Part shown: one piece after another, positions 23,818 to 24,066 of the stretch
How the letters are laid out: each line of letters opens with the position of its first letter
How positions within the stretch are numbered: the first letter of the stretch is position 1
DNA from: Candidatus Rifleibacteriota bacterium
Lineage (GTDB): Bacteria; UBP17; UBA6191; JACPRK01
Length of the DNA: 24,066 bases
Assembly: GCA_016213865.1 (NCBI GenBank)
Contig: JACQZL010000347.1
Location: 1-24,066 of the forward strand
Direction: 5' to 3'
The notes under the pieces: generated by a model
Told to the model about the DNA's origin: nothing
Seen by the model: only the letters and a program-made list of their open reading frames with translations
Databases searched by the model: none
Made by a program: the position numbers and the translations under genes

Positions 23818-23945
23818 CGGTCCCTGGACTTTCCTGCTCACCAGAACAGGACTCCATCCTAGCAGAGCGTACGGCCCAGATCCAGATGTGCCGGCCTGCA
23901 GGTGCATGCTCTACGCGTGGGTAGTTCTCCGAGTGCGGCGGGAAC
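23818..23945. promoter_or_regulatory. Upstream region of the cNMP/REC-kinase/glgC operon
   Basis: About 130 bases before the start of the first gene should hold its promoter. A TAGGAT-like -10 on the minus strand is visible near 23860 but with no matching -35. I see no firm element. Confidence 0.3.
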
Positions 23946-24050
23946 AAGTAGCCGGTAGCCGGTAGCCAGGGCTCGTTGTAGCGCTCCAGATGGGCTGCTG
24001 GCTACTGGCTCCTGGCAACCGGTTGCCTGTCACCGGCCACCGGTTCCGGC
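23946..24050. repeat. GTAGCCG direct repeats and palindromes at the window edge
   Basis: Nearly three tandem GTAGCCG units (23948-23967, the last incomplete), then an inverted counterpart GGCTACTGGCTCCTGGC (23999-24016 region), then the perfect 14-base palindrome GGCAACCGGTTGCC (24014-24027) and CACCGGCCACCGG. It looks like an intergenic palindromic repeat of a different family from the CACGAAGACAC elements, and may continue past the window. Confidence 0.6.
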
Positions 24051-24066
24051 TCTGGATGAGCCATCA

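Noticed and set aside
23948..23970. CRISPR-like tandem repeats
   Set aside because: Units are 7 bases with no spacers and no cas genes are present; the pattern is a short direct repeat within a palindromic element.

Overview
This is a GC-rich (roughly 65-70 %) bacterial chromosomal window with no plasmid, phage or transposase genes. It holds sixteen well-supported protein genes, one probable short gene missed by simple inspection, and several palindromic intergenic repeats. The mix of genes is a FHA-GAF-AAA regulator, a Hanks-type kinase fused to a formylglycine-generating-enzyme-like domain, large multi-GAF hybrid kinases, a CHAD protein and a plant/cyanobacterial-type GlgC. That mix fits a large-genome, signalling-rich lineage such as Acidobacteriota, a myxobacteria-like group or a related uncultured phylum. 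The sequence alone does not settle which. I see no tRNA, rRNA or CRISPR.

Layout. Positions 54-8623 lie entirely on the minus strand. In transcription order they hold a REC-GAF-PAS-GAF-GAF-histidine kinase-REC hybrid (8623-5108), a tight three-gene set, and a FHA-GAF-AAA protein (2516-54). The three-gene set is an M50 membrane protease, an unusual fusion of the prepilin-peptidase N-terminal domain to a pseudopilin, and a second pseudopilin (5038-2695). A PmbA/TldE-type gene (8864-10246, plus) is divergent from the hybrid kinase. It converges on a coupled pair, Ser/Thr kinase-FGE followed by proline dehydrogenase (12780-10317, minus). An orphan murG-like gene (12853-14028, plus) comes next and converges on a minus-strand cluster: a HAD hydrolase, a stand-alone cyclic-nucleotide-binding protein and a probable small gene (15676-13768). 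A repeat-containing spacer, a CHAD gene (minus), a zinc-ribbon protein (plus) and a 615-base structured leader precede RNase E/G (18157-20757, plus). The right end is a minus-strand set: a second stand-alone cyclic-nucleotide-binding protein, a REC-histidine kinase and glgC (23817-20932).

How the genes may work together. Overlapping stops and starts (ATGA at 3324-3327 and 14915-14918, TGATG at 22234-22238, and a 4-base gap at 11223-11226) mark translationally coupled units. Two units join signalling to metabolism: cNMP-binding protein/REC-kinase/GlgC for glycogen precursor synthesis, and Ser/Thr kinase-FGE/ProDH for proline oxidation. The two 144-residue cNMP-binding proteins are clear paralogues, each in a different operon. 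The most unusual item is the peptidase-domain/pseudopilin fusion, which lacks the peptidase catalytic half and sits between an M50 protease and a second pseudopilin, away from any secretion or pilus machinery.
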